Assembly: GCA_028288765.1 (NCBI GenBank)
Contig: JAQGHQ010000063.1
Location: 1 to 64,000 of the forward strand
Length of the DNA stretch: 64,000 nt
Direction: 5' to 3'
From: Gemmataceae bacterium
GTDB lineage: Bacteria > Planctomycetota > Planctomycetia > Gemmatales > Gemmataceae
In this document: in pieces, positions 21,718-31,786 of the stretch
Position numbering within the stretch: the stretch's first letter is position 1
How the letters are laid out: every line of letters begins with the position of its first letter
Notes under the pieces: generated by a model
Told to the model about the DNA's origin: nothing
The model's database searches: none
Seen by the model: the letters and a program-made list of their open reading frames with translations, nothing else
Made by a program: the position numbers and the translations under genes

Positions 21718-23118
21718 CTACTTCACCCGGGCCGGGGTGAGTTTACCGAGGTTGTCGAACAGCCGGACCAGGGACGACATCAGCTTCTTGAAGTCGCCCT
21801 CGTGCAGGCTCTCGTTCGGGGCGTGGGCGTTGCTCGCCGGGTCCTCGATCCCCATGAGGAGGGCCGGCGCCCCGCCGAACAACTCCGACAGTGGGCCGAC
21901 GAACCCGATACTCCCGCCGCACCCGATTGCCACCGGGTCCCGGTCGAACCCCGTCCGCATACCGGCCAGAGCGGCCTCGAACGCCGGGCCGTTCGGGTCG
22001 GTCATCCACCACTTCACCGGCGGGCCGTACGGGGTTACCTTCACCTCGACCCCCCAGGGCGGGTCGGTCGTCAGGAACGCCGTCAGCTGCGCCAGGACCG
22101 CCTCCGGCTCCTGGTCCGGGACGATCCGACAGCTCACGAGGGCGGATGCTTTCGGCAGCACCTGATTCGATGCCCCCTTGATCGAGCTGGCCTCCTGGGC
22201 GATCACCGTCACCGCCGGCCGCCGCCACGTCTGCTCGTACTCGGTTAGCCCCCGCTCGGTCGCGAACCGGGCCGACGGGACCATGCCGATTTCCTGCCGG
22301 AACTTCGCCTCGTCGAACGGCAGCTTCCGGAACGCCTGCCTCTCCTTGTCGGTGAGCACCCGGACCTGGTCGTACAGGCCGGGGATCGGCAGAGGGCCGT
22401 TGTCCCAGTACAGCCGGCCGAGGATGGCGTTCAGGGCGACGGCCGCGTCCGGCAGCCCGCCCCCGCCCATCCCGCTGTGGACCGGGATCTTCGCGCTCGT
22501 GACCTCCACGTGGACCGCCACGATCCCGCGGAGGGAGTACGTGATGCTCGGGGTGCCGACCTCGATGTTCTCGGTGTCGCACACCACGATCACGTCCGAC
22601 TTGATGCGCTCGCGGTGGACTTCGAAGAACTTCAGCAGGTTCTTCGACCCGATCTCCTCCTCGCCCTCCACCAGCACCTTGATGTTCACCGGGAGCTGGT
22701 TCGTGGTCTTGCGGTAGGCGGCGACCGCCCCGAGGAGGGCGCTGATCGCCCCCTTGTCGTCGGCGGCCCCGCGGGCGAACAGGCGGCCGTCCCGGCGGGT
22801 CAGCTTCCACGGGTCGGACCGCCACTGCTCGACGAAGTTGATCGGCTGGACGTCGTGGTGGGCGTACAGGAACACCGTCGGCTTGCCCGGGGCCTCCAGC
22901 CATTCCCCGTAGGCATACGGCAGCGAGTGGCCGACCCGGAGCACGTCCACGTTGTGGAGCCCGGCGTCTCTCATCTGGGCGGCGGTGAGGGCGGCGGTGC
23001 GGTCGATTTCGGCGAGATGTTCGCCGTCGGTGCTGATACTCGGGATGGCCACCAGGTCCGCCAGCCCGTGGACGATCTGCTCGTGGTTCAGCGTCAGCCA
23101 GTTCAGAGCCTCTTGCAT
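21718..23118 (-). CDS. M20 family dipeptidase
   Basis: YAHHDVQPINFVEQWRSDPWKLTRRDGRLFARGAADDKG, VEGEEEIGSKNL, GCGGSIGFV. Confidence 0.93.
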   Translation of the reverse strand: MQEALNWLTLNHEQIVHGLADLVAIPSISTDGEHLAEIDRTAALTAAQMRDAGLHNVDVLRVGHSLPYAYGEWLEAPGKPTVFLYAHHDVQPINFVEQWRSDPWKLTRRDGRLFARGAADDKGAISALLGAVAAYRKTTNQLPVNIKVLVEGEEEIGSKNLLKFFEVHRERIKSDVIVVCDTENIEVGTPSITYSLRGIVAVHVEVTSAKIPVHSGMGGGGLPDAAVALNAILGRLYWDNGPLPIPGLYDQVRVLTDKERQAFRKLPFDEAKFRQEIGMVPSARFATERGLTEYEQTWRRPAVTVIAQEASSIKGASNQVLPKASALVSCRIVPDQEPEAVLAQLTAFLTTDPPWGVEVKVTPYGPPVKWWMTDPNGPAFEAALAGMRTGFDRDPVAIGCGGSIGFVGPLSELFGGAPALLMGIEDPASNAHAPNESLHEGDFKKLMSSLVRLFDNLGKLTPARVK

Positions 23119-23201
23119 CGGTCCCCCTCCCTCGCGCCGGTGGTGACTTCACTCTAGTCGGTCAGCCCCCTGTGGGAAACCCGGTGCGGTATACTCGTGG
23201 G

Positions 23202-23228
23202 GCCGGCCGCGGACGGTCCGCGGCCGGC
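23202..23228. promoter_or_regulatory. Near-perfect 27-bp palindrome 7 bp downstream of a TATACT hexamer (possible operator or 5'UTR hairpin)
   Basis: GCCGGCCGCGGAC-G-GTCCGCGGCCGGC; TATACT at 23190-23195; lies between divergent genes. Confidence 0.45.
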
Positions 23229-23257
23229 ATCCCCATGCCCTACACCCACACCCGCAC

Positions 23258-23755
23258 ATGCCATCTGACCCATTATCCCGCGGCGGCCTCCGCCGCCCCC
23301 GAGTCGCGCTCGTCGCCCTGCTCCTGCCGGGGCTGGTACTCCTGGCCGGGATGTCCCGCGGCGGGCGAGCCGCCGCCGCCCCCGGCGACGACGAGAAAGC
23401 CGTCCGGGGCGTCCTCGACGCCCAGGTCGCGGCGTGGAACAAGGGCGATCTCGACGGGTTCATGGCCGGGTACTGGAACGACGACGGGCTGTTCTACATC
23501 TCGGGGGCGAAGTCGGTCCAGGGCTGGAAGGCGCTCAAGGAGCGGTACCAGAAGGCGTACCAGGGCGAGGGCAAGGAGATGGGCAAACTGAAATTCGCCG
23601 AACTGAACGTCGAGACCCTCGGCCCGGGGGTCGCGCTCGTGCGGGGCAAGTGGGAGGTGACCATGTCGAAGGAGACCGTCGGCGGCTGGTTCACGCTCGT
23701 GGTCCGCAAGCTCGCCGATGGGTGGAAGGTCACCCACGACCACACGTCGAAGTAG
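23258..23755 (+). CDS. SnoaL-like/DUF4440 nuclear transport factor 2-fold protein, exported
   Basis: DDEKAVRGVLDAQVAAWNKGDLDGFMAGYWNDDGLFYISGAK ... DGWKVTHDHTS. Confidence 0.85.
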   Translation: MPSDPLSRGGLRRPRVALVALLLPGLVLLAGMSRGGRAAAAPGDDEKAVRGVLDAQVAAWNKGDLDGFMAGYWNDDGLFYISGAKSVQGWKALKERYQKAYQGEGKEMGKLKFAELNVETLGPGVALVRGKWEVTMSKETVGGWFTLVVRKLADGWKVTHDHTSK

Positions 23756-23830
23756 CCGGCGAGAAAAAATGAATCGCGCACCCGGTCCACGTCTCTGTCA
23801 GGAGTGACAATTGTCCGGGGGAGATCACGG

Positions 23831-25399
23831 ATGGGATGGAGCCTGATCGGGCGATTGCTCCGCGCTCAGCCCGCCGAACCGGGCGAATCCGTGTCGGACA
23901 CGGAGTTACTCGCCCGGTACGTGCGGACCGGGGATCAATCCGCATTCGAACTGCTCGTGTGGCGGCACGCGGTCATGGTGGCGGGCGTGTGCCGTCGGAT
24001 CATCCCCGACGAACACCTGGCCGAGGACGCCTTCCAGGCGGCGTTCCTCGTCCTCGCCCGCAAAGCCGGGTCGGTCCGGGGAGGCAACCTCGCCGGATGG
24101 CTGTACCGCGTCGCCCGTCGGGTCGCACACCGGGCCCGCTGCCAGACCATGACGTGGTCCAGACGAGAGACGCCGTTGACCGCCGAACCCGTCCAGGAAC
24201 CGGCTCGACCGCCATTCGAGAGTCGGGAACTGCTCGCCATTCTCGACTAAGAAATTCACGCCCTCCCGGAGCGGTTGCGGCTGCCGGTCTTGCTCTGCTA
24301 CCTGGGCGACCGCTCGACCACCGAGGCGGCCCGGATTCTCGGTTGCCCACGGGGGACGGTCCTGTCGCGCCTGACGACCGCCCGGGGCCGACTCGTCGCC
24401 CGGCTCACGCGCCGTGGGGTTGTCCTGCCCGCGGGCATCGGGCTGGTCGTGGGCGGCGCACAGAAGACGTCCGCAATGGCCGGGTTGGTGCCGGCGACCG
24501 TCCGGGTTGTGCACGCATTCGTCGCACTAGACGCCGGTACTGGCAGGAGTGCGGTTCCGACCTCGTTGTTACTCGCGGAAGGAGCGTTACAAGCCATGCG
24601 ACTCGGTAAAACTCTCGTGACGTCGGCGTCCGTCGTCCTTGCGGCCGGGCTGGTGTGGGGATTCGCCTGGGTCGGCGCCCAGGAGAGAGGTGATGCCCCC
24701 ACCGCGTTGGGCACGGCCGGTACCGCAGCTCAGCCGGAGAAACCCGCCGCCAGCACCCCACAGCCGAGTGCCCCACCGAACAAGAATCCCACGGCTCAGC
24801 CTCCACCACCCGAGGCTGACCCGCTGACCCAGCTTCGGCTACGCCAACTTGAAGAGGCCGCGGACCAGCTCACCAAGGAGATTCGGCAACGCGAGGAGAT
24901 GCTTCTCGACCTCCGGGAGAAGCTCATGCAGGACCTTCCCGACCTCCGTGCCAAGCTTCACATCGCGGATGAACTCTTCGCCATCGACAAGGATATTTTG
25001 AAGTCGAACATCCAGCGTCTCGCGGTTCGGATCGGGGACGTGGAAGACAACCTGTTCGACCAGAAGAGGAAAGGCGGAGAAGGGACAGAGATCAGGAAGG
25101 AAGAACTCGTTAAGGAGGCCTTGACGAGGGAACTAACCAAAGTCAAGTCAGAATACGAGCAGTTCGTGCGGAAGCATTACGCCGAGACGGCTAGACTTCA
25201 CCAACCAATCGAAAAGTTCGGGTCCGAACATCCCAGGCTCGTTGCCATCAACCACGAACTCACCCGTCTGCGGGAGACACTTGCGAAGATAAAGGACGAG
25301 GCAATCCAGCTGAAACTGGCCCTGCCGGGCCCACCGTCGGGTTCAACCACCGCACCCGCTCTCACCGGCACAGACGCGAAGCTGAATCAGGTTTTATAA
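23831..25399 (+). pseudogene. ECF sigma-70 factor with C-terminal TM/coiled-coil extension, interrupted by an in-frame TAA at 24248-24250
   Basis: Sigma2 part FQAAFLVLARKAGSVRGGNLAGWLYRVARRVAHRAR...RELLAILD*; sigma4 part EIHALPERLRLPVLLCYLGDRSTTEAARILGCPRGTVLSRLTTARGRL continues in the same frame. Confidence 0.85.
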
Positions 25400-25456
25400 G
25401 GAGTTGCAGGAGTTGCGGAAGGAAATGAGTGAAATGAAGAAGCCCTAAAATGGACT

Positions 25457-25509
25457 GTCGGGCCGGCCGGTTCGGGGACGCTGCCAACCCCTCGCCGAAC
25501 CGGCCCGAC
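25457..25509 (+). terminator. Hairpin downstream of the ECF locus
   Basis: GTCGGGCCGGccggTTCGG ... CCGAACCGGCCCGAC stem with a 4-nt bulge. Confidence 0.5.
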
Positions 25510-25676
25510 TGAGTCGCTCCCACACGAGAGGGCTGCCATCCTCTCACACACTTCGATGCGCGGGCCGGGCGGGTTATTGGTTCCGGCCCAAACTTTTTTT
25601 CCTTGCGTCCCGATCCCGAAACCCCATCATGAGTTCGGCCCGCCCCGACTTCCCAGATTTCACCGGGACCGAATCC

Positions 25677-26558
25677 ATGTCCACCCTGACGCGCCGTTCA
25701 TTCCTTGCCGCATCGGCCGCGACAATCTCCGGCGGATTCCCGTCCATCGCCTCGGCCGCCGAATCGAGCCCGAAGTTCAAGCTGGGTCTCGTCACCTACA
25801 ACGTCCCGGCGACCTGGGACCTTCCGACCATCCTCAAGGTGTGCAAAGAAGTCGGGATCGCCGCGGTCGAGTGCCGCACGACCCACAAGCACGGCGTCGA
25901 ACCGACCCTGACCGCCGATCAGCGGAAGGACGTGAAGAAGCAGTTCGTGGACTCGGGCGTCTCGTTCTGGGGTTGCGGTAGTGTCTGCGAGTTTCATTCC
26001 CCCGACCCGGTGGTCGTGAAGAAGAACGTCGAGGACTGCAAGCGGTTCGTCGACCTCGTCAAGGATATCGGCGGGAAAGGCGTGAAGGTTCGGCCGAACG
26101 GGGTCCCGAAGGGCGTCGACCCGAAGAAAATGTTCGACCAAATCGGGAAGGCGCTCGTCGACTGCGGACAGGCTGCGAAGGACGCGAACCTGGAGATCTG
26201 GGTCGAGGTTCACGGCCCGGTCACCCAGGTTCCGCAGAACATGCGGGCGATCATGGACGCCTGCGGGCACCCGTCGGTCGGGGTAACGTGGAACTCGAAC
26301 GGCACCGACCTCGACGAGAAGAAATCCGTCGCCGCGGCATTCGACCTCCTCAAGCCGTTCATCCGGTCGTGTCACATCAACGACCTGGAGAACGACAAAA
26401 AGGGCACCTACCCGTACCGCGAGCTATTCCGGCTGCTCGGAGGGATTGGGTACGACCGGTATACCCTCTGCGAGGTCGGTAAGTCCTACGACGTGGCCAC
26501 CGGCACCGAGTTTTTGAAGAAGTACAAGACGCTGTGGGAGGAACTCGTGAAGGGCTGA
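25677..26558 (+). CDS. Tat-exported sugar phosphate isomerase/epimerase (TIM barrel)
   Basis: MSTLTRRSFLAASAATISGG Tat signal; KLGLVTYNVPATWDLPTILKVCKEVGIAAVECRTTHKHG. Confidence 0.88.
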   Translation: MSTLTRRSFLAASAATISGGFPSIASAAESSPKFKLGLVTYNVPATWDLPTILKVCKEVGIAAVECRTTHKHGVEPTLTADQRKDVKKQFVDSGVSFWGCGSVCEFHSPDPVVVKKNVEDCKRFVDLVKDIGGKGVKVRPNGVPKGVDPKKMFDQIGKALVDCGQAAKDANLEIWVEVHGPVTQVPQNMRAIMDACGHPSVGVTWNSNGTDLDEKKSVAAAFDLLKPFIRSCHINDLENDKKGTYPYRELFRLLGGIGYDRYTLCEVGKSYDVATGTEFLKKYKTLWEELVKG

Positions 26559-26598
26559 TGCCCCGGGTTATATGAGCGGCGGGAGGAATGCGACCCGA

Positions 26599-26620
26599 CC
26601 CTCCCCGCAACCGGGGAGGG
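26599..26620. terminator. Hairpin between convergent genes
   Basis: CCCTCCCCG-CAAC-CGGGGAGGG, 9-bp perfect stem with 4-nt loop. Confidence 0.5.
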
Positions 26621-26703
26621 AGGCGGATCTCCACCGACGCTCGGGTCTGGTCTCCCCCGGTTGGGGGGGATCAAGGGGGGTGGTCTTTTCCTGCCCCTGC
26701 GCC

Positions 26704-27447
26704 TTACCACTTCGCCTCGTCTCCGAAGCCGAGAGACGGCTTTTCCGCCGGCTTCGACTGCCGGGCCTTCAGCACCGTTTCGGCGAGTTCCAGATCGTCT
26801 TTGGTCGTGATTTTGAAGTTGGCCGGCGACCCGGGCACGACGGCGACCGGATGCCCCATCGCCTCGACCAGCTGCGCGTCGTCGGTGATGGCGGCGCTCA
26901 GCTCGCCCCGCCTGGCGTACGCCTCTACCAGCCAGTCCCGGCGGAATACCTGCGGCGTCTGGGCCTGCCACAGTCCGGCCCGCGGGATCGTCTCCGTGAT
27001 CCGGTTCGAGATCGGGTCGACCCGCTTGAGCGTATCCGCGACCGGAACGGCCGGCATTGCCGCCCCATGCCGGGCGGCCGCGGCGAATACCGTGTCGACG
27101 AGCTGGGAAGACCCGAGCGGGCGGACGGCGTCGTGAACGGCCACGAGCTCGACCGAGTCGGGAATCCGTCCCAGGGCGTTTGCCACCGAGTCGAACCGCT
27201 CCGCCCCGCCGTCCACGACCTCGACATTGTTGAACGCAATCAGGTGGCCGAACCGGCGGCGAAACTCCTCGCGGTCGTCGGGCGAGAGGACGAGATAAAC
27301 CTTGCTCACGTCGTCGCGGGTCCAGAACATCTCCGCGGCCCGTTGCCAGACCGGTCGGCCGTCGAGCGACACGAACGGCTTCTTGTCCTTCCCGCCGAAC
27401 CGGGACGACTTTCCCGCAGCCGGGATGATAACGGCGACCGTCGGCAT
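26704..27447 (-). CDS. ispD: 2-C-methyl-D-erythritol 4-phosphate cytidylyltransferase
   Basis: MPTVAVIIPAAGKSSRFGGKDKKPFVSLDGRPV, VAVHDAVRPL, AQTPQVFRRDWL, TDDAQLVEAMG. Confidence 0.93.
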   Translation of the reverse strand: MPTVAVIIPAAGKSSRFGGKDKKPFVSLDGRPVWQRAAEMFWTRDDVSKVYLVLSPDDREEFRRRFGHLIAFNNVEVVDGGAERFDSVANALGRIPDSVELVAVHDAVRPLGSSQLVDTVFAAAARHGAAMPAVPVADTLKRVDPISNRITETIPRAGLWQAQTPQVFRRDWLVEAYARRGELSAAITDDAQLVEAMGHPVAVVPGSPANFKITTKDDLELAETVLKARQSKPAEKPSLGFGDEAKW

Positions 27448-27551
27448 AGCCCGCCCCCATTCCCCTGTGATTCCGGGAAAGCAGCCGGTTCGCCGGGCGA
27501 GTGGCCGAGTTGGGAGCCGAAGAATCGATGACTCACCGGGCGAGCGACCTA

Positions 27552-27890
27552 CTATCCCGGGGTTTCAGCCGCTACTACCCCCTGTTGTACCATTTCCCGC
27601 CAGCCGGTGAACCTCTCCTGCCACCGCCCCACCGCCGTCTCGGCCGAGGCCAGCTGATGTTCCACGGCCGCGGCCAGCTCGCCCGCGGCGGTCAGTCTGT
27701 CGTCCCATGCAGTGAGCCGGTCCTGTAGGCGGGTGAGCGGCGACTCGACCTCTTCCCCCGCCGGGGCGGGCTGCCCGAGGAGACCCTCCCACCCGGTTTG
27801 GTACCGATCGAGGCCGGCGAGAGTCGCGGCGAGGGCGGTTTCCATCCCGGCGAGCGCGGCCCGCCAGTCGGCGATCGGGAGCGGCGTCAT
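27552..27890 (-). CDS. Hypothetical coiled-coil protein
   Basis: MTPLPIADWRAALAGMETALAATLAGLDRYQTGWEGLL..., heptad-like; same strand as and upstream of ispD. Confidence 0.55.
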   Translation of the reverse strand: MTPLPIADWRAALAGMETALAATLAGLDRYQTGWEGLLGQPAPAGEEVESPLTRLQDRLTAWDDRLTAAGELAAAVEHQLASAETAVGRWQERFTGWREMVQQGVVAAETPG

Positions 27891-28119
27891 GGACACCCCT
27901 GGTTCCGGCGGTCCCGGTAAAGTGCGCGGGCTTCTACCACCGAATCGGGGGATGGGGAAGGCGGTTTTCGTCAACTTTTTACTTGCGTCGGCGATCCCTT
28001 CCGGCTATCACCCCCCCCGACCTGGGGGAAGGTTTCGACCCGGCTCCGCTCTCACCGCGGGGCGGTCGGGACCCGTTGGGGTGCGCACGCCGCCGTGCGC
28101 GGCCGGGGGAGGCCACACC

Positions 28120-28881
28120 ATGTACGTCGCCTGCTCGACACTCTGCTTCAGCAAGTTGTCGCTGGAAGAATCGCTACGGACCATCCGGGAAATGCAATTC
28201 CCGAAGGCGGACCTCGCGATCCACGAATCCGGCCCGCACCTGACCCCGTCGGAAGTGACGGCCGACGTCGGCCGGGCGGCCCAGCGGCTGAAGGCCGCCA
28301 ACCTCCCCCTCGCCGCGTTCCACGTCGGCATCACCTGCCCGGACCCGGACGAGGCCCGGAGGCAGTTGCGTGCAGTGTGCCGTCTCGCGCGGGTATCGAC
28401 CGTCCCCCTTCTGACCGTCACCCCGGCCCCCCTCGGGGCCGACTTCGACGCCGAAGCCTCTCGCCTGCGGGAATGGGTAAAGGTCGCCGCCTCGGAAGGG
28501 GTAATGCTGACCGTCGAAACGAACTTCGAGACGATCACCGCCGACCCGCTCGGGGCGGCCGAACTGTGCCGCCGGGTACCCGGTCTGGGAGTCACACTCG
28601 ACCCGAGCCACTACCTCGCCGGCCCGCACGGGGTCGTCAACTACGACCCCCTGTTCCCCTTCGTCCGGCACGTCCGGTTACGAGACACGGGCACGCGCCC
28701 GAACGAGTTCCAGGTCCGGGTCGGGCAGGGGGAAGTGGAGTACGGGCGGATCATCACGCACCTCGGCCGCTACCGCTACGACCGGGCACTGACGGTGGAC
28801 GTCCGCGACGTCCCGGAGACCCAGATCCCCGTGGAGTCCGAAGTCCGCAAACTGAAGTACCTGCTCGAATCATTGGTGTGA
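28120..28881 (+). CDS. Sugar phosphate isomerase/epimerase (AP endonuclease-2 type TIM barrel)
   Basis: MYVACSTLCFSKLSLEESLRTIREMQFPKADLAIHESGPH ... GVMLTVETNFETIT ... GVTLDPSHYLAGPHG. Confidence 0.85.
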   Translation: MYVACSTLCFSKLSLEESLRTIREMQFPKADLAIHESGPHLTPSEVTADVGRAAQRLKAANLPLAAFHVGITCPDPDEARRQLRAVCRLARVSTVPLLTVTPAPLGADFDAEASRLREWVKVAASEGVMLTVETNFETITADPLGAAELCRRVPGLGVTLDPSHYLAGPHGVVNYDPLFPFVRHVRLRDTGTRPNEFQVRVGQGEVEYGRIITHLGRYRYDRALTVDVRDVPETQIPVESEVRKLKYLLESLV

Positions 28882-29255
28882 CGTCAGAAGGTTGGCCGCC
28901 CGAATTCACTTGCGAGCCGAGGGTTCTGGTCGCCCACCACCCGACCGGAATCCCGTCCCCATCGACCATTCACCGAATTCACTTTCGGCCATAACACTCC
29001 GGCTGTTCTGATGTATAATCCGGTAGTGGCCCTGCCAGCTACCTTCCGGTAACGCCCTCTCCCGGCCGGAGCCACGCCGCTTCCGGCCGTTTCGTTTCCC
29101 GCGCGTCCCTCACGATCGTCCCTGGCGCACCAACATTCCGAACAGCACCTTGCACCGCCGCCGGGGTTCAGAGAAAGTGGAGAGCCTGTGGGAGAGCGGC
29201 CGAACCCTTTGAAAACGCGGGCCATCGTACACTAACAGCGGGTAACCGCGCGTTC

Positions 29256-30296
29256 GTGCCGGAGTGCCTCATGACGCTGCGTCGGTTGTTGCGGTCTACC
29301 ACCCCCGTCTGGGTGGTGTCGATCATCCTCACCGGGGGCGGTCGCGGGACCGCCGCCGATCCCGTCATCGCCGTGGACCCTAAATGGGACACGGCCCGGA
29401 CGACGCCGCCCGAGAACCTGGACGAGTTAAAATCGCTTCAGTCGACCGTCAAAAAGGTGGTCGACCGGTGCAGCCCGTGTACGGTCGGCATCCTCATCGG
29501 GATGGGCGCCGGCAGCGGGGTCATTGTGAGCGACGACGGACTCGTGTTGACCGCCGCCCACGTGTCCGGTGAACCGGGTAAGGAATGCACCCTGGTCCTT
29601 CCCGACGGCAAACGGGTCAAGGGGAAGACGCTCGGCACGAACGACAAACTCGACAGCGGGATGATCCGGATCACCGACAAGGGGCCGAACGACGGCAAGT
29701 GGCCGTACCTGCCCGTCGGCAAATCCGCCGAGCTCAAGAAAGGGCAGTGGCTCGTCTCCCTCGGCCACCCGGGCGGGTGGAAGAAGGACCGGCCCCCGGT
29801 CGCCCGGCTCGGCCAGGTACAGGACACGGCCAAGGACCTGATCCGCTCGAACTGTACCCTCGTCGGGGGCGACTCCGGCGGCCCGCTGTTTGATTTGGAC
29901 GGCAATGTCGTCGGTATCCATAGCCGGATCGGGTACACCCTTGCCTCGAACATCCACGTCCCGGCCGACGTGTTCAAAACCGAATGGGACCGCCTGACCA
30001 AAGGGGAGCAGGTCGGGAAGCCCGCCAAGCCGGCCACCGCCAGCCTCGGGGTCGTGTTCGACGCCAAGGCAGAGGAAGCCGTGCTGGATGAGGTCACCGA
30101 AGACAGCCCCGCGGCGAAGGCCGGGCTCATGAAGGGTGACGTGATCACCGAGTTCGACGGGGTCGAGGTGGCCACCGCCGAAGACGTCCGCGCCAGCCTC
30201 CGAAAGCACAAGCCCGACGACGAAGTGGAGGTCGTGGTGAAACGCGGCACGAAGACGCTCACCAAGACGATCACCCTCGGCAAGCGCGGGCCCTGA
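29256..30296 (+). CDS. Trypsin-like (HtrA/S1C) protease with a C-terminal PDZ domain
   Basis: LVLTAAHV (His), GGDSGGPLFDLDGNVVGIHS (Ser), PDZ block AKAGLMKGDVITEFDGVEV. Confidence 0.88.
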   Translation: MPECLMTLRRLLRSTTPVWVVSIILTGGGRGTAADPVIAVDPKWDTARTTPPENLDELKSLQSTVKKVVDRCSPCTVGILIGMGAGSGVIVSDDGLVLTAAHVSGEPGKECTLVLPDGKRVKGKTLGTNDKLDSGMIRITDKGPNDGKWPYLPVGKSAELKKGQWLVSLGHPGGWKKDRPPVARLGQVQDTAKDLIRSNCTLVGGDSGGPLFDLDGNVVGIHSRIGYTLASNIHVPADVFKTEWDRLTKGEQVGKPAKPATASLGVVFDAKAEEAVLDEVTEDSPAAKAGLMKGDVITEFDGVEVATAEDVRASLRKHKPDDEVEVVVKRGTKTLTKTITLGKRGP

Positions 30297-30396
30297 CGTT
30301 CGGTCCGCCCTCTCCCGCTGTTCGCCTTTCTTGCCCGGGGCCGGAAGGACCCCCATCAGTCCTCACGTGACCACCAGACCCCCGGAGTCGCGACCG

Positions 30397-31455
30397 ATGA
30401 CCGCCCGACAACTCACCGCCGCCCTGCTGCTCGCCGTCCTTGCCGCCCCGGCTTCCGCCCAGCCGCTTTCCGAGCGGAGCGGGGCCAAGCAGCTCCTCGC
30501 CCCATTCCAGGCCATTGTGGCCAAGGCGAATTCGTCCACCGTCCGCGTCCAGTGTGACGAGAAGGACGCCGCCCTGGGGACCGTTGTGTTCGCCGACGGC
30601 TTTATTCTGACGAAGGCGAGTGAACTCCGCGGGGCCCTCACCGTCAAACTCGGAGACGGGAGCGTTCAGGACGCCGACATTGTGTCCGTCCACAAGCCGA
30701 CGGACCTCGCCCTGCTCAAGATCGACATGAAGGGACTCCAGGCGGTTACCTTCTCGGACAGCAAGAAGGTGCCGATCGGCAACTGGCTGGCCGCCGCCGG
30801 GACGAGCACGACCCCGACGGCGGTCGGGATCGTCAGCGTGATGACCCGGAACCTGAGCGGGGAAGACGCCACGGTGACACTGAACAACAACCGCGGATAC
30901 CTGGGTGTCATGCTGGCCCGGGAAGACGATACGGACGGCGGGGCGATGGTCGAAGACCTCTCCCCCGACGGGGCCGCCGTGAAAGCCGGGCTCAAAAAGG
31001 GCGATGTGATCTACCAGGTCAACGGGTCGGAGGTGGTCGGCCAGGCCGCGCTGCGGGAGCTGCTCGAAAACTACCGGCCGGGCGAGAAGGTGACCGTCAA
31101 GATCCGCCGGAAGGGCGAGACGCTGGAGCTGAAGGCTACCCTCACCAGGCCGTCCATCAAGAGTCGGAGTGACATCCAGAACAACATGGGCGGCGAGCTG
31201 TCCGGCCGGCGGACCGGGTTCCCGACCGTCCTCCAGACGGACATGGTCCTCGACCCGAAGAACTGCGGCGGACCGGTGGTCGATCTCGACGGCAAGGTCC
31301 TGGGGATCAGCATCGCCCGGGCCGGCCGGGTGGAGACGTGGGTCCTCCCCAGCGAAACGATCCGTCCGCTCCTCACCGACATGAAGTCCGGGAAGTTCCC
31401 TCCCCTTTCGGTCAAGAAGGTGAAAGCGATGAAGGAAACCGACGACAAGAAATGA
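30397..31455 (+). CDS. HtrA-like PDZ protein with a degenerate protease domain
   Basis: MTARQLTAALLLAVLAAPASA signal; GFILTKASEL at the His motif; DPKNCGGPVVDLDGKVLGI at the Ser motif; PDZ domain between them. Confidence 0.8.
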   Translation: MTARQLTAALLLAVLAAPASAQPLSERSGAKQLLAPFQAIVAKANSSTVRVQCDEKDAALGTVVFADGFILTKASELRGALTVKLGDGSVQDADIVSVHKPTDLALLKIDMKGLQAVTFSDSKKVPIGNWLAAAGTSTTPTAVGIVSVMTRNLSGEDATVTLNNNRGYLGVMLAREDDTDGGAMVEDLSPDGAAVKAGLKKGDVIYQVNGSEVVGQAALRELLENYRPGEKVTVKIRRKGETLELKATLTRPSIKSRSDIQNNMGGELSGRRTGFPTVLQTDMVLDPKNCGGPVVDLDGKVLGISIARAGRVETWVLPSETIRPLLTDMKSGKFPPLSVKKVKAMKETDDKK

Positions 31456-31486
31456 CGGGCCGGAAACCGACGCGAGGTCCGGGTTG

Positions 31487-31514
31487 ACACGGGCGGGGCT
31501 TTCCCCGCCCGTGT
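31487..31514 (+). terminator. Hairpin terminator downstream of the HtrA-like pair
   Basis: ACACGGGCGGGG-CTTT-CCCCGCCCGTGT, 12-bp perfect stem. Confidence 0.7.
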
Positions 31515-31786
31515 TGCGTTTCGAATTCCACAATCCCTCCCAGGACTTCCGCCCCGGTCTAAGAACGACCACCTCATCCCGAGGCGGAGAGGTCGAAAGC
31601 CGCGGGGCGGCGCCCGTTCGTAGCTCGGGCGGGCCGGTGGCACATTCCAAACGGCTTCGCCTTGACCCTCTCGGGTCACGCGGTTTACCATACCCGGCCT
31701 GCCGGGGCTCGCGGACAAGAACAGGGGACACGGGGCGATGCCCACGCCGCCCTGCCGCACCGGTACTCGCAGGGACGCGGGACACC

